From: Monodelphis domestica
Taxonomy: Eukaryota; Chordata; Mammalia; Didelphimorphia; Didelphidae
Length of the DNA: 64,000 nt
Assembly (NCBI RefSeq): GCF_027887165.1
Contig: NC_077227.1
Coordinates: forward strand, 440,065,895-440,129,894
Direction: 5' to 3'
The first letter of the stretch is position 1, and every line of letters begins with the position of its first letter. The position numbers and the translations under genes are program-made. Below the pieces are notes generated by a model. That model saw nothing but the letters and a program-made list of their open reading frames with translations, did no database searches and had not been told where the DNA came from. Shown here in pieces: positions 1 through 11,804 of the stretch.

Positions 1-16
1 CCTTCACTAAGGATGC

Positions 17-1041
17 TGTAAATCTTGAAATCTCTCAGACTTGTGAATGTTAAAAATTTTCTCATTGGGGAATTCTTAATTGGAACAAATTCCCTACTGA
101 GAAACATTCTCCATTTTGATGTGAGAACTCGCCAGGATCAGAAATGGGAGGACCTCTACTCCAACCGTACTTAAGACTGCTTTAGGGGAAAAAAACTCCT
201 TGCTAAACAAAGAAAGTACTTTGATCCATGCTTTGGTGGGGCAGAGTTCTTTGAGCCAGGCCTGTTTTTAGAATTGATACAATGAGATGCTAGGTACCTA
301 AAAGGGTCAGGCAAGTTTTGTCTTAATGAGATTAGTTGACTCAGCTGTGTTTTCACTGGTTCAGACTTACTGAGGAGATTTGTCGACTTAGCAGGAATTC
401 AGATGGGCAGTCCTTTGGAAAGCATCTACAGTAATTGGTAGATGTAGGGACTTAGGGGAGGTGACATGGGAGAAAAAACCCTATATAAGAAAAAGCAGAA
501 TCTCTTGAGAGAGATCCTTTTGGATACATCCTTTTGGAGAAAGCCTTTTGGAGGATCTCTGATGAGGACTGCTTGGGAAGAATCTCTTGAGAGAGGCCTT
601 TTGGAACAGTCTCTGGCTGGAAGGCTCTCTGGTGAAGTCAGCTGAGATGGAGCTCGCCTGGTGTTACTAGAATCCTTGTTTAGTCAGACCTTGTGGTGAG
701 TGTTAAAAAAACTGACAGATTTCTCTTTTAAGAGTCAGGTCTAGGCCATATTGGCTTGAGGCCCTTCATACTTATTCCTTTCTTACTCTCTCTCTCTTTC
801 TTTGATTACTCATTGTATTGTTAATTAAAATCTCTATAAAACCCAATTGACTTGGGTATTTGAATAATTGGGAATATTTCCCTGGCGACCACCTTATATT
901 TGATTTAAAACCCAAGACACTGTAGTGAAACATATTTCTGCGGTCAAAATTTACTTACCCTCTCTTATATCTATCACAATTTATATCTTCCACCATTTTA
1001 ACTCACTACAGTTTAAGACCTCAACCAATTTAAATCGCACA
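17..1041 (+). mobile_element. Solo LTR of an endogenous retrovirus (LTR-1)
   Basis: It begins TGTAAATC and ends CGCACA (TG...CA ends). A 4-bp duplication, ATGC, sits at 13-16 and 1042-1045. A TATA-like box lies near 480 (CCCTATATAAG) and an AATTAAAA-type polyadenylation signal near 825, so U3-R-U5 reads on the + strand. The U5 stretch CCTGGCGACCACC recurs in the LTRs near 2.0, 32.3, 54.7 and 63.4 kb. No internal retroviral region follows, so this looks like a solo LTR left by recombination. The 4-bp duplication fits a class I (gammaretrovirus-like) integrase; that class call is inference. Confidence 0.75.
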
Positions 1042-1177
1042 ATGCTCAGGGAAGATACCTCACCTAACCCATGCTACAGAGCTTCTCCCAGTCACCTCAC
1101 TGGCAAGCCACAACCCCCAAACCCCCAAGACACCTAGCACACTGCCACAAGCCACACAAATCAGAAAGAGAGAGCCA

Positions 1178-2049
1178 TGTCTCCTCGAAAAAGGCTGGAG
1201 AGAAGTGACACAAAATATATAGACCATTCTTTACATCACTTCTTGTGTCTCATATGTACCAATGGTAGCTTAAGCTTGACAGCTTAAGCCCAGGGGGTCT
1301 GTCAGTTTTTTTCTTATTTGTCACTTGCTAGCACATGTCTGTCATAGGCCATCCTCTTCAACACTTAATCCTTAAGTAGGGGTGTATATATTCCTCGTTG
1401 CTAGGATTTTAAAGACTAATCAGGGTGGAGAAAATCTAAAATTCACACTGCTTTCTGGGCAGTTCTAGAGCAGAGCATCAGCTGTGATTGGTAGATGTGA
1501 AATTAGGGGAAGTGATGCAAGAAAAAAGTTTTTAAAAGAAAGAGACAAGGGCCTGAACTCAGTTCTTCTGGGAGTTTGACTTGGCTACACTTGGAGTGGA
1601 ACCTCCTGTGAGAGGGGAGTTCTTCATTTTTTGGAAGTGGAGATAGGAGTCTTGGAGTGGAACTTCCTGTGAAAATTCAATTCTTGATGTTTTCGAGTTG
1701 AGGCTGGTGAAGAGGGGCAGAAGTATCTGCTGACTGGACTAACACATGATGAGTAAAAGGACTGATTCCCTTTCCCTTGACCTTCTAGCCTCCAGAAAGG
1801 CCCACCATCTTGAGACTCCTTTCCCTTGGCAGGGACCTTTGAACTCCTGCCTGGCTTAAGAGGATCTCTCTCTTTTTCCTCTCTTTCTCTCTTCCTTACT
1901 ATCTTCACTCTTTATTGTAAAATAAACTACCATAAGATCCATCCTGACTTTAGTAATTCATTTGGGATTTAGTAATTAAATCCCTGGTGACCAAACTCTT
2001 AAATAATCAAGCCCAACCCTTTAGAAATTAACCCCTTCTCCCCTTTACA
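1178..2049 (+). mobile_element. Solo LTR, related to LTR-1 (LTR-2)
   Basis: It is bounded by TGTCTCC and CTTTACA, with GCCA repeated at 1174-1177 and 2050-2053. It shares with its relatives the block TGTGATTGGTAGATGTGAAA (near 1483), a pyrimidine-rich R region and CCCTGGTGACCAA in U5. An AATAAA signal lies near 1919. No coding internal region is present. The right end is clear from the relatives. The left end rests on the short duplication, so the start is less sure. Confidence 0.6.
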
Positions 2050-2639
2050 GCCAGATGTGGTTGGCTGTTCCTTTCACAGGCCTCTGACTATAACCAGTGC
2101 TTGCTCCTGCTGGCAGTCCCCTAATCACCTTCCCCAGCCAGTTTCAAGGTCACCCTACAGTGCCTCAGTGCTTACTAAGCCACTTACTTCCTTTCTCTAG
2201 TTCAATTTTGTGATGTCACTTCCCTTTGATTTGGCAGACTCTGACCCCAGTCAGGGTCAGAAGTGGATCTTCCAGATCCCAAGAGTCATATGGGACAAGA
2301 GGCAGGCATCTTTTGGGCACAAAGGAGTCACAAGGCTTCTGACATTCCCCCAGAGTACATGCATTCCCCTTATCTTAAGTAGCTTGTTAACAGATAAAGC
2401 ATCAACCTAATTCAAAGAGTTGGGGCTGTTACAATCTCAAACAGAGAATGGGCTATTTTCAAACTTAATATGAAACTTTCACTTTAAAATCCAAAGCTGA
2501 TCCTAGAGTGCCAAGAGGAAGAAAAGGATGCAGGTTAATGTTAAATTCTCACAATTTATTTTTCTGAGGTTTTTGGCTTGGAGAGGTTTGAAGAATATAG
2601 CTATGCTGTGATCTTACCAATCAGGTGAAATGTACCAAT
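2050..2639. other. Intergenic sequence, nothing identified
   Basis: No open frame of note and no repeat family that I recognise. It separates the LTR pair from the L3 LINE. Confidence 0.4.
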
Positions 2640-3360
2640 TTTTATTAAGAAGAAGAGGTGGAAGAGTGCAAACCATAAGTCAATAAACTTGACTTTCATT
2701 CCCAGCAAAACTCTAGAACACATTATTAAAGAGATTGTTTGTGAGCATTTAGAAAGTGAAGAAGTGATTATTAAAAGCTATCATAGCTTCATTAAGAACA
2801 GGTCATGCAAGACTAATCTTAATTCTCTTTCTGACAAGGTAACTAGAATGGTAGATAAAAGGAATGTTGTAGCCACAATATACTTAGATTTCAGCAAAGC
2901 ATTCAACTGTCTCTTCTGCTTGTTGATAAAATGAATAGATGGAGGCTAGATAGTAAGGTATATTCAGAATTGGTTAAATAACCAAAACAAACAAATATAT
3001 CCTTTAAATGGGCAACTAAAATTAACCAAATTCATTTATATACTAATGGTTTGAATGATCCTTTCAAAGGCAGGCTGGTTAAAATTGCAGAAAAAAATTG
3101 GAAGGGATAGCTAACACAATAGAACACATAATGTTCTGAAAGATCTTAAGGGGTTAAAAGGATTGGCTGTATCTAATAAAAGGAAAGTTAGAGAAAATGT
3201 AAGGCAACATAATTCAATTACTGGGTGTCACAAGAATAAGAAACATCTAAACAATAATTGGTGAAGGAGATAGAACTTATATTGAAACTTAAGATGAGCT
3301 ATCATGGTGATATGGAAACCAAAAAGGCCCAGGCTAACCCTAGGTATCATAATAAGTAAG
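2640..3360 (+). mobile_element. L3/CR1-clade LINE relic, reverse-transcriptase part
   Basis: The + strand encodes a decayed CR1-type reverse-transcriptase segment. Between 2689 and 2931 it reads SKTLEHIIKE..., HSFIKNRSCKTNL and IYLDFSKAFN. This matches the CR1/L3 blocks 'GKVLEQII', 'HGFVKNKSCQTNL' and 'YLDFSKAFDTV' as I know them. The frame is lost beyond about 2930. A Tigger-like transposon separates this piece from the 3' part of the same LINE at 4151-4700. It is old and immobile. Confidence 0.75.
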
Positions 3361-3362
3361 TA

Positions 3363-4150
3363 TAGACATACCTCATTTTATTGCACTTCACTTTATTGTG
3401 ATTCACAGATATTGTGGTTTTGCTTCTTGTTTTATATGAACTGAAGGTTTGATATAACCCTGTGTTGAACAAGTCTACTGGCACCATTTTTCCAAAAGCA
3501 TGCATCTATATCATGTCTCTGTGTCACATTTTGATAATTCTTACAATATTTCAAACTTGTTTATTATTATGATGTTATGATGATCTGTGATCAGTGACCT
3601 TTGATGTTACTATTGTAATTGTTTTGGGGTACGAACCTCACCCAGATAAGAAGGGAAACATGTTATATGTGATCTGACAGCTGTACCAATCAGCAGTTTC
3701 CCATTTCTCTCACTCTCCTCCAGCTTCCCTATTTCTTGAGATGTAACACTATGGGAATTAGGCCAACCAATAACCCTACAATAGCTTTTAAGCATTTAAG
3801 TAAAAGGAAAAGTAAATAAATATGGCGAACTTCATTGTTGTCTTATTATAAGAAGTTGCCACAGCCACTCCAACCTTTAGCAATCACCATCCTGAAAAGT
3901 CAGCAGCCATCAACAGAGATAGACGACTGACCACTAGCAAAAATACTCACTGAAGGATGATTGTGGTCAGCATTTTTAGTAACTATCTTTAATTAAGGTA
4001 TATACATTTTTAGATATAATACTACTTACTATACACTTAATAGACTGTAGTATAATATAATTTTCCTATGCACTGGGAAACCAAAAAAATTATGTGAATC
4101 ACTATCATCATGGTATTATGGTTACTCATGCTATCTCTAAAGTATACTTA
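3363..4150 (+). mobile_element. Tigger1-like TcMar DNA transposon, internally deleted
   Basis: The left end, GACATACCTCATTTTATTGC, matches the Tigger terminal sequence; the right end (AAAGTATACTTA, 4139-4150) is its decayed inverted copy. The left flank TA (3361-3362) fits Tc/mariner targeting. Only the two ends of the family remain, at about 0.8 kb compared with about 2.4 kb for Tigger1. The central transposase body is missing; the N-terminal start and C-terminal tail regions are still recognisable near 3780 and 3830-3930. It sits inside the L3 LINE, so it is the younger of the two. Confidence 0.75.
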
Positions 4151-4700
4151 GATATAGTTCCATAGTACTCAGACCTTTTAAGACAACATCTGGATTACTC
4201 TGCTCAGTTCCTGGCACCACATTATAGATAAGATATAAGGAAATTGAAGTAAGTCCAGAGACAATAAACAGGATAGTGAGAGGACTGGAGGCCATGCCAT
4301 TTGAAGATAGTTTGAAAGGCCTGAGAGTATACGGTTTAGAGAAGAAAAGGCATAGTGGGAACATGTTATCAGCATTCAAGTCTTTGAAGGAATATGATGT
4401 ATGAGAAGAAGCTGAGTTTTTTTTTTCTGCTTGATCCAAGTAGACAAAACTAGAAATAATGGAAGGAAGTTGTAGAGAGTCAGATATAACATGATGTGTA
4501 GGAAAACTTGCTTCTAGAATATTATAGTCAAATTCCAGTACTCCCAGGTCAAGGAGAAAATGTTGAAAGCAGTTGAAAAGAAACAAAATTGGAATGAGGT
4601 GGAAATGGAATGCAAAGTAGTATATCAAGGCAGGTCCCTCAATCTGGCAACAGAGGCTGAATCAGCAGTAAAAGCTTCCTGAGCTCTCAGCAACAGATGG
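4151..4700 (+). mobile_element. L3/CR1-clade LINE relic, 3' part
   Basis: It continues the LINE at 2640-3360 after the Tigger insertion. The run GAGAGGACTGGAGGCCATGC, then 'gaagatagtttgaaaggcctgag', then 'gagaagaaaaggcat', is the typical L3 3' region. No open frame survives. Confidence 0.65.
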
Positions 4701-4949
4701 TAAGGGGAAGTCAGACAAGTACCCAGAAGGTGACTATGAGGGGTCCCTTTGCTGTCTTAGTGAAAGACTATTGTCACATTGCTCATATTTATATATAGGT
4801 CCTGGATTGAGGACTTAGGGTGAGGAGAAACACAAGCAAATACCAGCTCTTATGGCCACAGGGGAGCAAGAAACCCTGGTCACAGTTCCAAAGCAGAAAA
4901 GAGTGCTTGTGGATGCTCACAGACCAGAGCACAGTCTTTAGATCATACC

Positions 4950-6225
4950 ACCTACATAAATTATCAAAATTTTTACATATTACTAACAAAGTCCTATAAG
5001 AAGAGATAGAAAGACATAGACCATTTAAAATAACCACACTGGCGTGCAACTGGGTAGCTGGGTAGTGGATTGAGAGCCAGGCCCAGAGACCAAAAGTCCT
5101 AGGTTCAAATCTGGCCTCAGACACTTCCTAGCTATATGACCCTGGGCAAGTCATTTAACTTCCATTGCCTAGCCTTTATCACTCTTCTTCCTGGGAATCA
5201 ATATATATAGTAATGGTTCTAAGATAGAAGGCAGGGATTTAAAAAATAATGATGAAATAAAATAACCACAGATAAAATAAAATAACTGAAAATTATACTT
5301 GCCAAAATAAATCTAGGAAATACATGAACATAATTACAAAACACTTTTTATATAAAGTCAGATATAAATAATGGGAGACATATTGTTCAAAGATTGGTGG
5401 AGTCAAGATAATTAAAATGACAATCCTACCTAAAGTAATCTACTTATTCATTGCCATCCCAATTAAATTACCAAAAATTATTTTATTGAGCTAGAAAATA
5501 ATAACAAAATTCATTTGAAAGAGAACAAGAGATCAAGAATATTAAAAAGAATTAATAAAAAATATAAAGGAAGGAGGACCAGCAGTACATGATTTTAAAT
5601 TGTATTATAAAGCAGCAATTATCAAAACTATCTGGTACTGATTAAGAAATTAAAAGATTGATGAGTGGAACAGAACAGACACACAACAAACAGCAGCAAA
5701 AGATTATAGTAACCTTGTATTTGACAAAAGTTATAGATCTAGGTTTTGGGGATAAGAAATCATTTTTTAGTGAAAATTGCTGAGACAACTGGAAGCTAGT
5801 TTGGCAGAACTAGCCATAGACAAGTATCTTACACCATTCACTAAGATCAGATGAAAATGGAAAAATGATATATATAAAGAGAGACATAAAAGGAGACATC
5901 ATAGGTAAATTAGAAGAACAGGGAATATGTTACCTATCAGATTTGTGGATAGGAGAGAATTTTATGAGTTGACAAGAGATAGAGAGCATTGAGAAATGTA
6001 AAATGGATAATTTTGAATACATTAAATTGAAAGGCTTTTGTACAAATAAAATAAATGCTATCAAGATTAAAGAAAAACAGAAAATTGGGGGACAGGGAAT
6101 CTGTAAACAGCCTTTCAAATAAAGGCTCTATATCTAAACTATATAGAGAACTTTGTCAAATTTATAAGAATAAAAGTCATCCCCCAATTGATAAATGAAC
6201 AAAAGACATGAATAGACAATTAAAC
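4950..6225 (+). mobile_element. Old L1 fragment (ORF2 3' half), split by a SINE
   Basis: The + strand matches the region of ORF2 after the polymerase core. Blocks such as AAATAAATCTAGGAAATA, 'catccaattaaattaccaaaaatt', 'aaagcagcaattatcaaaactatctggtactg' and 'ccaattgataaatgaacaaaagacatgaatag' can be lined up with the intact L1 at 13.6-20 kb (opposite strand). It is full of stops, and a CORE-SINE sits at 5039-5258. It ends abruptly at about 6225, where L2 sequence begins. Confidence 0.8.
5039..5258 (+). mobile_element. tRNA-derived marsupial CORE-SINE
   Basis: A 12-bp duplication, AAAATAACCACA, flanks it at 5027-5038 and 5259-5270. It has an A-box-like start, a B box AGGTTCAAATC, the CORE block GACCCTGGGCAAGTCATTT and an A-rich tail. 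It is inserted in the L1 relic and is therefore younger than that L1. Confidence 0.88.
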
Positions 6226-7019
6226 TCGACATTACCCTCACTTTTTTTCCTCCTTTATAGTCTCTGATAATGAAGTGGCCTTTCTTGAAAAAATCAACTC
6301 TATTTGTTCTCTTTATTCCATATTCTCTCATTTTCTTCAACAGATTGACCTTTCTATCCTCTCTCTACTTTTTAGTCTTTTCCCATCTATTGATTCCTTC
6401 CCTATTGCCAAGTATCTCTCCTCAAGCTATTATATTTCTCTTCTTTTTTTCAATCAAGCTTCTGGGGGGGGGGGCGGATGGTTATCTTCTCATAACAGAA
6501 TTCCCTTTCTATCTCCCCTCTAATCTTTAGACTTTCCCTGTCTTCATTCTCTTCTGCCAGGTATCCCAATCTTAAAACTATTTCACTAGTTTCTACAATC
6601 TTCTCAAGCTATTGCCCTATATTTCTCCTCCCTTTTTTAGCTAAACTTCTAGAAGGGGAAAATTGTCTATACTCATTGCCACTATTTCCTCTCTGCTTAC
6701 TCCTTAAACTTTTGCACTCTGGCTTCTAATCTCATCCCTTAGCTGAAATTTATCTTCCCAAAGTTACCAATAATCTTTTAATTGTCAATTTGATGACCTT
6801 TTCTCAGTCATCCTTTCTCAATCTCCCTGCTGCAACTACACTTCACTACAACCAGTTCTTCCTGGATATTGTCTCTCTGGGTTTTCATGACACTCTCCTC
6901 TCCTAGTTTACCTCCTACCTGTCTGATTGCCCCATCTTAGTTGTTAATGACTTTATCATCCATATCACATTCTCTATGGATATACCTCCAAGGGCCCTGA
7001 ACTCTACTCTTCTCTCCCT

Positions 7020-7084
<65 letters not shown>

Positions 7085-7250
7085 CTTTATGTCTCTCTCT
7101 TTCTTTTCCTCTCTCTCTCACCTACAGGTTATAATAGATTTAATTATCACCTTTATGCAGATACCTCCTAGATTTACCTATCTAGTTCTAGGTTTTCTTA
7201 ACTCCCTATTAGATATTTCAAATTAGATGTCTCAGTTTTCATTAATCCTC
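6226..7250 (+). mobile_element. L2-clade LINE relic with CT microsatellite
   Basis: Decayed L2-type ORF2 on the + strand. The clearest piece, 7142-7162, encodes NYHLYAD, the YADD catalytic block of L2 reverse transcriptase. Upstream, near 6855-6925, 'gggttttcatgacactctcctctcctagtttacctcctacctgtctgat' matches the L2 block that ends in 'SWFSSYLSDR'. A pure CT run of roughly 55 bp (about 7024-7080) has expanded inside it. A run of ten G's lies near 6464-6474. Confidence 0.65.
7024..7081. repeat. (CT)n microsatellite
   Basis: About 28 uninterrupted CT units inside the L2 relic. The RERERE peptide on the other strand is only its translation. Confidence 0.95.
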
Positions 7251-8400
7251 TTCTTTATTAATCTGTATTTTTAGGAATATAATTTTTACCTTAAGGACTG
7301 CTTATGCTACATCCAGAAATTTTAGTATGTTGTTTAATCATTATAAATGTCTTTAAATAATTATTGTTCTGATAATTTGTTCTTGGGCTCACTCATTATT
7401 TAGTATTTTATTGTTAACTATCCATTGGGGCTTATGTCTTTTGTTTGTGCTCCCCGAACTCATTAGTATTTTTATTCTTCTATGTTCTATAACTGATGCT
7501 TATTATATCTGCCTTTTTATACTTATTTGTAATATTGCTGTAAAAGTTCCATGTGAGAATTATGAGTATTTGTTAGCAATCTCATTTAGAAAATACAATG
7601 AGTATTTAACTTTAGTTTCTCTAGCAATGTGTTCAATTCTATATTTTCCATTGTGTTTATCTTTCTGTTAGATTTGTCTAAAACTAAGAGAGAGATAGAT
7701 ACTAAAGTTTATTGCTATTATATTTCTATTATGTCTTTTGGTAATTCATTTAATTTTTCCTTTGTAAGTTTTTGTGCTAAGGCATTTGGAGAATATAAGT
7801 TTAATACTGCTATTGCCTTATTATCCATGGTTCTTTTCAGCATAATGCAGTTTACTTGTTTACTTCTTTTTATGTTGTGAATGTTCATTTTTTATTTATC
7901 TGATAGTGTGATTACAACTTCTGCTTTTTGGGGGATTTGCCTAATGCACACTGAATTTTCTTTCAGCCACTTATTTTTATTCCATTTCTGTTTTTTTTTT
8001 TAAGATGTGTTTCTTGTAAGCAACAGATTGTGAGGTTTTGTTTTCTTATTTCCATATGTCACTTTCTTTTGTTTTATTGGATTGTTTAATCCATTCATAT
8101 TTAATGTTATGAGACTTAGGTTTATATTTTCTTCCATTTGTCTCTAATATTTTTTTTTATTTTTAATGGAATTTTCCCCTATTCCTCTATAAAGATAGTA
8201 CTTTGTCTCTTAAGCTATTTTTTTAACTTAAATCTACTTTAAGGACACATCTATCTTCACTGGCTCTCTTCCCTTCCCTCTCAAACTGTCTTATATTTGT
8301 CATCACTTTTCCTAGTTTTGAAAATTTACTTAGCTCATTAATGTGCTTTTTTTCATTTCTTAGAATACTTGCTTCTAACATAGTTCCAGACCCCTAGTTA
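7251..8400 (-). mobile_element. Old L1 fragment (endonuclease part of ORF2 and upstream)
   Basis: Read on the - strand, this is a decayed L1 ORF2 5' region. Near 8005-8040 'agatgtgtttcttgtaagcaacagattgtgaggttttg' parallels 17610-17660 of the intact L1. The stretch at 7740-7930 parallels the endonuclease core. It is much more diverged than the L1 at 13.6-20 kb. Confidence 0.7.
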
Positions 8401-9227
8401 CTTAGAGTTGGAAATAGGATCATCAATCTTTATAAGTTGAATTTGAAACTAGGCAAGAAATTTTGCACAATAACTAACCAAAGAATATATATCTACATAT
8501 GCTCTAATAACCCTCTTTGACCATTGCCCCATTATATACACATATACTGTCATATATACTCACATATTTATTTTGCCCATATATATAAAATAACAAACAT
8601 TTACCATGTATGTGTTGTTTTCTTCCATAGTGGACATTGTTTAATTACATTATCTATATTATCTATGTAATACATTACCTCTGTATCTTCAGGGCCTTGC
8701 AAATAAAAGGTGCTTAATAAAAGCTAAGCTTGCTGATTGGTTGGTTAGTTAGGTAGTAAGTTAACTCCTTCCTTTTTAAGTCTTTAGTCCAAGTCTGGAC
8801 AGCCACTTGTTAATAAAGATTTAGAGGATATTCTTGAGCAGGTATGTGTTGGACTAAATGGCTCTAATGTCCCTTCCAGGTCTACATCTATGATCCTAAG
8901 TTCCCAAGATAAATAATTCCTTTAAGTATCCTCATCCATTATATCTCCCTCATGAGCTTATTCTCTCCCCTAGCAAAAGGGACCCTGGTGAGTTAGAGTG
9001 ATGCTCTAGTTAACTTCAAGTAATAAATCTATTAATTTTTTTTCTGCAGATTTTGATTATCATTACCTATCAGCCTATTTCACTGGTCCAATCACAGTTA
9101 AACCACATTCTGTTTTGGAGATCTGTTGTCTCCTTACAAAGGTAAGAAAGCCCATATATTATGGGAAAGAGGACCAGAGAAATCTCTTAAAGATATTCCA
9201 TTCACTGAATTAAAAGATGAAGCAAAT
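8401..9227. other. Intergenic, with CORE-SINE tail traces
   Basis: Mostly unrecognised AT-rich DNA. A short MIR/THER-type tail is visible at about 8845-8900 (ACTAAATGGCTCTAATGTCC, then 'cttccaggtctacatctatgatcc'). An L2-like LINE tail is possible near 8690-8730. Confidence 0.4.
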
Positions 9228-9424
9228 GGTGGCTAGGTGGCTAAATGGATAGAGAGCCACGTCTGGAGATGGGAGTTCTTGGGTTCAAATTTGGTCTCAG
9301 ACACTTCCTGGTTATGTGACCCTGGGCAAGTCACTTGATCCCAGTTGCCTAGGCCTTATTGCTCTTCTGTCATCAAACTGAGAATTAGTATCTATTCTAA
9401 GACAGAAGGCAAGAGTTAAAAAAT
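9228..9424 (+). mobile_element. tRNA-derived marsupial CORE-SINE
   Basis: A-box-like GTGGCTAGGTGGCTAAATGG, B box GGGTTCAAATTT, CORE block ACCCTGGGCAAGTCACTTG and an A-rich tail. Imperfect flanks AAGATGAAGC and AAGATGATGC are probably the target duplication. Confidence 0.85.
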
Positions 9425-10054
9425 AAGATGATGCTATTGCAAACTCTGGATGACATTCAATAAACATGAAATACCTATTTTCTACAGAGCACTGAGAGAG
9501 GGCACAAAGGTGAGAGTATGGTAAGGACACATTTAAATAAATCTATAGTACAAGAAGGAGAAAAGAAGCAAACACCACTCAGTATAATACACAGTATCAC
9601 ATGAAAAGTGCATTAGAGAAGTGCCAAACAATATATGTTGGGCAGAATAGATGCCCACTGTGGGAGGCTCATCCTGAGAAGATGAGGATGGTAAGGGATA
9701 CCTTTTGGCATACATAGAAATGCTCTGATCTCATTTTTCCATAAATGGTTTAGATGAAAGTCTTCCTTTGTTATCCATTTTTGGAAATCAGGGCAAAGAA
9801 AAACCTGCCCATGGCATAAGGATGCTCTTACCATATTCCTCCCATGTCTGCATTAGATCATTACCAGCAGTGACATAGGTATCAGAGATAGGAACTGTGT
9901 CTAACTCTTATCAAATTATTTTGGTAACTATTATTCTTGCCAACCATTATGACATAATTCCAATAATAAATAATAAATACAAAGTATTTATTACCAAAAT
10001 AATTATTACCAACTATTTGCCTTCATTCAATTTAACTAATTTATTTTTAAATGA
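9425..10054. other. Intergenic sequence, nothing identified
   Basis: No gene, RNA or repeat family recognised. The short open frames here show no conserved motif. Confidence 0.35.
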
Positions 10055-10300
10055 CCATGTGGCTATGGTATAATAGAAAGAGGAGTGGAATTGGAATTAA
10101 AAGAGTTGGGTTTAAATCGTGACTCCAATCCTTACGAATTGTGTGATCATGGGTAAGTCACTGAACCTTTCTCTCACTCCTATTCTGGAAAATGAGAATA
10201 AATACTGCCCATGAGGAGAAAATGAAATCATATATGTAAAGTATTTTGCAGATCTTAAGGCACCTTAAAAAAGGTAAATATCCACTATTGTTATTAATTA
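10055..10300 (+). mobile_element. MIR-type CORE-SINE
   Basis: It matches the MIR layout: 'tatggtataatagaaagaggagtgg', 'gtgtgatcatgggtaagtcactgaacc', 'tattctggaaaatgagaataaatact' and 'atatgtaaagtattttgcagat'. It is diverged and ancient. Confidence 0.75.
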
Positions 10301-10479
10301 TTTTTTCTGAACTTTAGATTCTTTATCTGAGAAAAGAATGTTGTCTCCCTACCAGACTGATACAAAGAACACACTTTATTAACATGAAGTGATATATAAA
10401 CATGAGCTCTTCTTACATATCAGTCCAACTTAGGTCAATACTTTGTGAACAAGCACTAGATTTCATTAATAGGACATTC

Positions 10480-10590
10480 AGAATGGGCAAATTGCCTAGC
10501 CTCCCTTTGTCTCAGTTTCCTCATCTTTAAAATGAGGGGGTTGAAATAGACTGTGAGCTCTAGAACTATGAGGCTATGATCCTATACTTG
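10480..10590 (+). mobile_element. CORE-SINE 3' fragment
   Basis: 'cctagcctccctttgtctcagtttcctcatctttaaaatgaggggg', then 'gactgtgagctctagaactatgaggctatgatcc', matches the distal part of MIR/THER-type SINEs. Confidence 0.65.
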
Positions 10591-10739
10591 CTGATTTAAT
10601 TATTGTCTGACTGATTAATCAACATTCCTTTATTAAACACTGACTGCATGCCCAGACCTCTGTACTACAAAAGAAATAAATTGCAAAGGATTCAGCAGCT
10701 TGTACTCTTGGAATGAAAGAAAAAATCATTAGCTAAACA

Positions 10740-10975
10740 TTTACTATGTGCCAAGCACTGTGCTAATCACTTTAGAAATATTATCTCATTTGGTTCTCAA
10801 AAGAGTTCCATGAAATAGGTCCTATTTTAAAGTTGTGGAAAATGAGGCAGATGAAGAGGTTCAATGACTTACCCAGAGTTGAACAGCTTTATTAGCTTTA
10901 TTATATCTGAGGCTGGATTTGAAGTCAGGTCTTCTTGATGCAAGTCTCAGGGCTCTCTCCACTGTGAAAGGTGGG
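10740..10975 (-). mobile_element. MIR-type CORE-SINE
   Basis: Read on the - strand: 'attatctcatttggttctcaaaag', 'aaaatgaggcagatgaagaggttcaatgacttacccag', then 'gctggatttgaagtcaggtcttcttgatgcaag'. It is adjacent to a second copy in the same orientation. Confidence 0.7.
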
Positions 10976-11044
10976 ATAAAGAGGTGGAGTAAACGATTTA
11001 CATACACAAAATAGAACAATATAAAACAGTACAAAATGAGGCAT

Positions 11045-11278
11045 CCTGATGGATGGTAATGATAATACTTTAAGGTTTTCAGAGTGCTTTACATACATTA
11101 CCTTCCAACTGTGAGGTGGTCATTATTAGTCCCACTTTACAGATGAGAAATTTGAGGTTGAGAGAAGTTAAATAACTTGCCTGTGGTCACACAGCTAGTG
11201 GTGTCTGAGATAGGATTCAAACTTAGATCTTGCTGACTCCAGGTCCAGAGCTCTATCCATTAAATCAGCTGTTCTATT
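11045..11278 (-). mobile_element. MIR-type CORE-SINE
   Basis: 'gagtgctttacatacattacc', 'cccactttacagatgagaaatttgaggttgagagaagttaaataacttgcctgtggtcacacagctagtg' and 'ctctatccattaaatcagctg' make a nearly complete reverse-orientation copy. Confidence 0.8.
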
Positions 11279-11589
11279 GGGATTAGAGGAGTCCCAATAA
11301 AGGAGGTCTTTGTCAATTGGAGTGTCAATAGAAAGCTTCAGGGGAGAGATGATGCCAGATGCCAGATTTCCTCATGTGACAGTTATTGGTTAAACTTCAT
11401 GCAAAGTATAATTTTGGAGGAAAGTATGCGCAAACCAAAACCTATTCTGATGAATACCAGAGTCCCTGAAGAGTACAAAAGTCCATGTAGCTGATATGAG
11501 CAGATTATTCTCCAGAGTTTTAATCTTTTTATTTTGATAGTTTGTGTTCACTGACCACAGTTGATGTTCATATGATTATGGATTATGTC

Positions 11590-11800
11590 TTAACAAGTCT
11601 TCTTAGTTTGCTCTTCTTGGTCAGTGGATTCAAAGAGGTATGTCTTGAGCTGGTCCTTAAAATCTAAGTAAGGGTTGGGAAGATAAAGAGGAAGAAGGGC
11701 TCTTTGGGCAGGAAGAATCTTTGTGAGCCAAAGTATGAAGACAGAAAATAATGGGTTCCTTGTATATAGCAATGCTCAGTGTATAGTTTCTAACCATTCT
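11590..11800 (-). mobile_element. L2 LINE fragment
   Basis: 'tcttgagctggtccttaaaatctaagtaagggttgggaag' and 'gggcaggaagaatctttgtgagccaaagtatgaagac' match the L2 3' region on the - strand. A weak, old match. Confidence 0.5.
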
Positions 11801-11804
11801 CCTT

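Noticed and set aside
2689-2934. 81-residue frame with reverse-transcriptase similarity
   Set aside because: It is a remnant of an L3/CR1 LINE, not a host gene.
6915-7121. Open frame with RERERE repeat on the - strand
   Set aside because: Translation of the CT microsatellite.
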